A model generated the notes under the pieces. That model searched no databases. It was not told the origin of the DNA and saw only the letters and a list, made by a program, of their open reading frames with translations. A program made the translations under genes and the position numbers. Positions 31,855-34,738 of a DNA stretch of 34,738 nt are shown one piece after another; positions within the stretch are counted from its first letter, which is position 1, and the number at the start of each line of letters is the position of its first letter. This DNA is from CAZPMT01 sp964587655. Its GTDB lineage: Bacteria > Hydrogenedentota > Hydrogenedentia > Hydrogenedentales > SLHB01. Location of the stretch: NCBI GenBank assembly GCA_964587655.1, contig CAZPMT010000049.1, forward strand, positions 1 through 34,738, read 5' to 3'.

Positions 31855-31990
31855 TGGACGAGGTGGACTTTATGGACGAAATGGACCGGAACGAGACTTA
31901 CCAGGCGGGTGAAGGGCAATCTCGACAAGTGAAGCCCTGCGCGTCTGCTGCGACGAATGGGACGGATCTGACGGATCGGACGGATATGGA
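31855..31990. repeat. One-armed arrays of 9-base TGGAC and GACGGAT repeats
   Basis: TGGAC starts at 31855, 31864, 31873 and 31882, again with a 9-base period. A second array at about 31957-31990 repeats GACGGATC-like units (GGGACGGATC, TGACGGATC, GGACGGATA, TGGAC). No complementary arm is found nearby, unlike the loci at 21.3 and 25.2 kb. It lies just beyond the end of the anti-sigma gene. Confidence 0.65.
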
Positions 31991-32007
31991 CCTGCGCGTG
32001 TGCGAGA

Positions 32008-32982
32008 TTACGCAAAGGTGTAGGTCGCTGCGTCCAGAGCGGGTTCCGGCGGCGCGGGCTCCTGATGGACGGGCGAGGGCGTGTCCTCCACCTGGACGGC
32101 GGTGTCCTGGGGCAATACGGATTCCGGGGACAGGCCTTGGGGCGCGTCCTGAGGCGTTTCGCCTGCGGGCGTATCGGATGCCGCCTCCGGTTCCTCCGGG
32201 TTCTGCTGCTCCTCGGTGGGCGCGGAGAGTTCCGAGGGAGCCGGCCAGTTGTCGTTGAGAACGGAAACGAGATCGAACGCGGCGCTGTCGCCGATGGCGG
32301 CCACGAGCACGCTGCCTATCGCGCGAGACGCGGCCACTGTGCCGGCGGCCAGGCCGTCGGCAATCTCCTTTGCGGCGGTTCCCTGCTTGCTTGTGATGAT
32401 TACCATTGCGGGCTGCCCCCTGCATTCAAACAGGAGCTGGACAACCGGCTCGCCGTGAAAAACGTCTTCTCGGGCTCCGAGCAAGCGGTAGGGGGTGGCC
32501 TCTCCGTCAAATGGGTCGGATGGGTCGAGGGCAACGGGCAAGGCGCGCTCTTCCATGAAGGTGCGAACGCCTTTCACGCCGTCGGCGACTTGCGATCTTG
32601 CCGCCAATCCCGGGACGTCGCCGGCTTTGAGCGCGAGGAAGACGGGCTTCGACGGCGTGCGGCTTGGGGCGAAAATATAGACTGCAAGAAGGAGCATGGC
32701 CGCGGCTGGGACAGCCAGGGCCGCCCAGCGCAGGGCGCGCCAACGCCTAACCTTTAGCGTGGAATTCTCATGTTCCCTGATGCGTGCGGCGGCAAGCCGC
32801 CATGCATCAGCGGGGCACGCGACGGGCGCGGCCAGCACCTCGCCGAGTTCAGTTTCCATGCGCAGGTCATTCGCGGCCCGTTCCCGGTTTTCGGGCGTCA
32901 TGTTTCGATCATATTGGGCCGCCTCGGAAGGAGATATTTCTCCGTCGAGGTACGCCCACCAGAGTTCGTCTCGTCTTTTCAT
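32008..32982 (-). CDS. Membrane anti-sigma factor-like protein
   Basis: A 324-residue protein overlapping the ECF sigma gene by four bases, the classic sigma/anti-sigma layout. Residues 1-75 form a cytoplasmic helical part (MKRRDELWWAYLDGEISPSE, and NMTPENRERAANDLRMETEL) that resembles anti-sigma N-terminal domains, but the HxxxCxxC zinc motif is absent (a single Cys at 56). One membrane helix spans about 84-105. The outer part has a small alpha-beta region followed by a Pro/Glu-rich tail (APTEEQQNPEEPEAASDTPA) that ends with TYTFA. It should hold the sigma factor until a surface signal arrives (inference). A copy of its last codons lies at 30308-30359. Confidence 0.75.
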   Translation of the reverse strand: MKRRDELWWAYLDGEISPSEAAQYDRNMTPENRERAANDLRMETELGEVLAAPVACPADAWRLAAARIREHENSTLKVRRWRALRWAALAVPAAAMLLLAVYIFAPSRTPSKPVFLALKAGDVPGLAARSQVADGVKGVRTFMEERALPVALDPSDPFDGEATPYRLLGAREDVFHGEPVVQLLFECRGQPAMVIITSKQGTAAKEIADGLAAGTVAASRAIGSVLVAAIGDSAAFDLVSVLNDNWPAPSELSAPTEEQQNPEEPEAASDTPAGETPQDAPQGLSPESVLPQDTAVQVEDTPSPVHQEPAPPEPALDAATYTFA

Positions 32983-33593
32983 GTTACTGCAGCACTCCCT
33001 CTAGGTCCTTGTCCTTCCCCGATGTCTTCTTTCAATTGCAGGATCCGAGGCGTCGAGCGGACGATCCCGGTCCTGAGCGCGTAATCCGTCAAGTGTTCTC
33101 GCAGGATAGCCCTGCCGCGGGCGAGGTGCGTCATCACCGTGGCGACGGGGATGCCGAGAATCTCGGCAATCTCCTTGTACGAGAACCGTTCGGCGTCCTT
33201 GAGCAGAATACATGATCGTTGGGCGGTGGAGAGGTGCCGAAAGGCGTTGTACACCTCGTCGCCGCACTGCTCGAGGAAGGTCTTCGGGTCTTTGATAACA
33301 TCGATGTATGCCGCCACGTCTTGTTCCGCTGCCGCCTGCTCGCAAATTCCGTCGTTGAGCGGCTCGAATGCGCGTTTCGTCTCGCGGTTGGCCACAAAGC
33401 ACTTGTTTACGAGTATCCTGAACATCCATGCGCGGAAGTTGGTTTCAGGGGTGTACTTGTGACGGTTTTCATATGCCGCGAGGACAGCCGAGGCAAACAC
33501 GTCCTCCGCCACGGAGGAATCCCACACGCTTCGCAGTACGAAACGGTAGAACTGGTCGCGATACTTCTCGATGTTCGCAAGGATCTCTTCCAT
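32979..33593 (-). CDS. ECF sigma factor (RNA polymerase sigma-70 family)
   Basis: A 204-residue protein. I prefer ATG at 33593 (MEEILANIEKYRDQFYRFVL), which opens directly with region 2; an ATG at 33629 adds twelve residues. Neither has a clear Shine-Dalgarno. TATACT (33607-33602) lies eight bases before the chosen start, so the message may be nearly leaderless. Region 2 is VWDSSVAEDVFASAVLAAYE and TNFRAWMFRILVNKC; region 4 is FRHLSTAQRSCILLKDAERF and YKEIAEILGIPVATVMTHLA. The anti-sigma gene overlaps its end by four bases. Likely targets include nearby surface or pilin genes (inference). Confidence 0.85.
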   Translation of the reverse strand: MEEILANIEKYRDQFYRFVLRSVWDSSVAEDVFASAVLAAYENRHKYTPETNFRAWMFRILVNKCFVANRETKRAFEPLNDGICEQAAAEQDVAAYIDVIKDPKTFLEQCGDEVYNAFRHLSTAQRSCILLKDAERFSYKEIAEILGIPVATVMTHLARGRAILREHLTDYALRTGIVRSTPRILQLKEDIGEGQGPRGSAAVT

Positions 33594-33665
33594 CGTCAGT
33601 AAGTATATTCCCCGTGGGGCGTGTTTCATGTCAAGAAATTACGGAAATCCAAGGAAGACAAGAAT

Positions 33666-33700
33666 GGACATGGAAAGCTCTCATCGAGCTTTCCATGTCC
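33666..33700 (-). terminator. Terminator of the small secreted protein gene
   Basis: A perfect 15-base-pair stem (33666-33680 with 33686-33700) and five-base loop, followed on the minus strand by ATTCTTGTCTT. It separates the secreted protein gene from the sigma gene. Confidence 0.7.
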
Positions 33701-33780
33701 TGGGCGTTCTCTGTCGTCTCCGCTTTTTCCTGCATCTTCGAGACGACTATGATGTCACACGACTTAGGTATCGCGAACTG

Positions 33781-34155
33781 TTACTTCTTCTCTTCGGCCT
33801 TCTTCTCGGCTGGGGCTGGCTTCTTCTCTTCGGCCTTCTTCTCTTCGGCCTTCTTCTCGGCGACGGCCACAACATCAATGTCGGCGCCCTTCACCGTGCC
33901 CTTTACTTCCACATCCTTACCGCATAGCTTCTCGACATCGGCTACCTTTGCGCCCGTAACCTTGAGGACCTTGTCCTTCAGATCGGCAACGGCTTTGCCG
34001 TCCGCGCCCTTGGCCTCAGCAACTTTGATCGACACCACCTTGTCCTTGACTTCGACTTTGCCCGTGGCCGTAACAAGCAGGTCGGCGGCGTAAGCCGGAG
34101 CAACCAGCGCCACTGCAAACATCAAGATCATCCCGAACGTCAATGCCTTCTTCAT
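33781..34155 (-). CDS. Small secreted lysine-rich protein
   Basis: A 124-residue protein; ATG at 34155 has AGGAG eight bases upstream. MKKALTFGMILMFAVALVAP then AYA forms a signal peptide. The mature part resembles a single small beta-barrel of OB type: TATGKVEVKDKVVSIKVAEA, then LCGKDVEVKGTVKGADIDVV, a strand-rich pattern seen in DUF5666 or YdeI-like exported proteins; this is resemblance only. The end is a low-complexity EKKAEEKK tail with a PAPA insert, useful for charge interactions with the envelope or nucleic acid. It is upstream of the sigma gene but separated by a strong terminator, so it is a separate unit. Confidence 0.7.
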   Translation of the reverse strand: MKKALTFGMILMFAVALVAPAYAADLLVTATGKVEVKDKVVSIKVAEAKGADGKAVADLKDKVLKVTGAKVADVEKLCGKDVEVKGTVKGADIDVVAVAEKKAEEKKAEEKKPAPAEKKAEEKK

Positions 34156-34738
34156 CAATCTTTCTCCTTTTCGTTTTTTCGCGGTGAGCGCCATACATAG
34201 GCTCACTCTGATTGTGGTTGAGCGGCCGCACACCGATCCGCTCATCTCTTGTATTCACGACGGCGTCAATTTCATGTCAGCCGCCCGGCTGGCTGCGGTG
34301 AGTTTCGCTCGCAAAAGGGGAACGCGGGCAACAGGGCGCCAGACAGTTTGCGCAGGAAGAACAGAGCCGGTGTACCGCGCCGCAAAGGTGCGATCGTGCA
34401 CCGGACCCGCGGGATTGAGACGGAAGTTGCGCAACCCCGAAAGCAATGAAGCCGCCAAAGCGCTGATGCATAGTTAGTCATAATATTACAAGCATTGATC
34501 TATGTAGATATCGACAGATTCATTTAGCTATTGCATTTCTATGGAATGAATGCTATAATTTCCATTGGAGGTTCGACTTCGCGAGAAAACGTGTCGACTT
34601 CCTGCGGAAATGGGCAAGTCAGACGACTTCTGAGAGGTTGTGAAGAAATGCCGTCACAATACGCCCATTCACTCAGCGGCCCTGGAATGACGCCATTTTG
34701 GGATTGTTTCACAAGCTCTGAGTGAATAAATCGGCATA
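34156..34738. other. Region without recognisable genes
   Basis: Open frames between 34184 and 34480 overlap each other on both strands and lack ribosome sites or domains. After 34450 the sequence turns AT-rich. Near the end a 10-base inverted repeat ATTCACTCAG/CTGAGTGAAT (34667-34676 and 34718-34727) encloses 41 bases. A short open frame from 34648 ends at 34725 inside the right repeat and is probably chance. Confidence 0.4.
34531..34559 (+). promoter_or_regulatory. Promoter pointing out of the window
   Basis: TTGCAT (34531-34536), a 17-base spacer and a perfect TATAAT (34554-34559). No convincing gene start follows within the window; the product may be a gene beyond 34738 or an untranslated RNA. 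Confidence 0.6.

Noticed and set aside
34667..34727. Terminal inverted repeat of an insertion sequence
   Set aside because: Ten bases only, 41 bases apart, with no transposase or target duplication visible.

Overview
The window is GC-rich (the AT-rich stretches are the intergenic regions near 27.5-28 kb and the last 250 bases) and carries no rRNA, tRNA, CRISPR array or transposase that I can see. The gene content suggests a PVC-like or 'Candidatus Hydrogenedentes'-type bacterium: pseudopilins with a Planctomycetes-style C-terminus, a DUF1080 protein, a HzsA-like cytochrome, a family-38 glycosidase, an MttB-like methyltransferase, a lectin protein with a Gly-Glu repeat linker and a C-terminal anchor, and an ECF sigma/anti-sigma pair. 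The taxonomic call is inference from gene families, not a phylogenetic result.

0.1-9.1 kb is an accessory region dominated by small toxin-antitoxin (TA) type modules: an MNT nucleotidyltransferase with a broken HEPN partner, VapBC, DUF433/DUF5615, DUF2283 with a frameshifted partner, and a YgiT-type zinc finger with a frameshifted DUF4258. Two GNAT acetyltransferases, a secreted DUF1080 protein, a Smr-domain protein and a secreted Gfo/Idh/MocA-like protein lie among them. The most striking feature is a ladder of decayed copies of the 3' end of the conserved gene at 7351-8460. Copies at about 6623-6793, 5793-5925 and, weakly, 5185-5275 lie between successive cassettes, and similarity falls with distance from the intact gene. 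This looks like repeated insertion at, or duplication of, one gene end.

9.2-15.8 kb holds a large GH38-like glycosidase in which the usual nucleophile Asp position reads Phe, a complete DUF2283/DUF4258 pair, a UDP-glucose dehydrogenase on the opposite strand flanked by a 46-base direct repeat (a DUF2283 tail remnant), an orphan AbrB antitoxin, and an MttB-like methyltransferase without an amber codon. 15.9-19.4 kb is a two-gene unit: a membrane-anchored sulfatase/phosphatase-superfamily protein and a polytopic membrane protein of glycosyltransferase-C appearance. 19.5-21.3 kb is a promoter-driven operon of a class I aldolase and a PfkB sugar kinase.

21.4-27.3 kb holds a secreted HzsA-like dihaem protein of about 1200 residues and a secreted lectin/Ig-like protein. 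Intergenic hairpins built from a 9-base-period TGGAC repeat lie on both sides of the HzsA-like gene, and a third one-armed array lies at 31.9 kb. 28.0-31.6 kb has three pseudopilin genes in tandem, each with a hairpin terminator. Copies 2 and 3 share promoter, leader and 3' region, and a remnant of the neighbouring anti-sigma gene's tail sits between them, so a roughly 1.5-kb unit was duplicated. 32.0-34.2 kb has the ECF sigma/anti-sigma pair and a small secreted lysine-rich protein. The window ends in a promoter pointing out of it.
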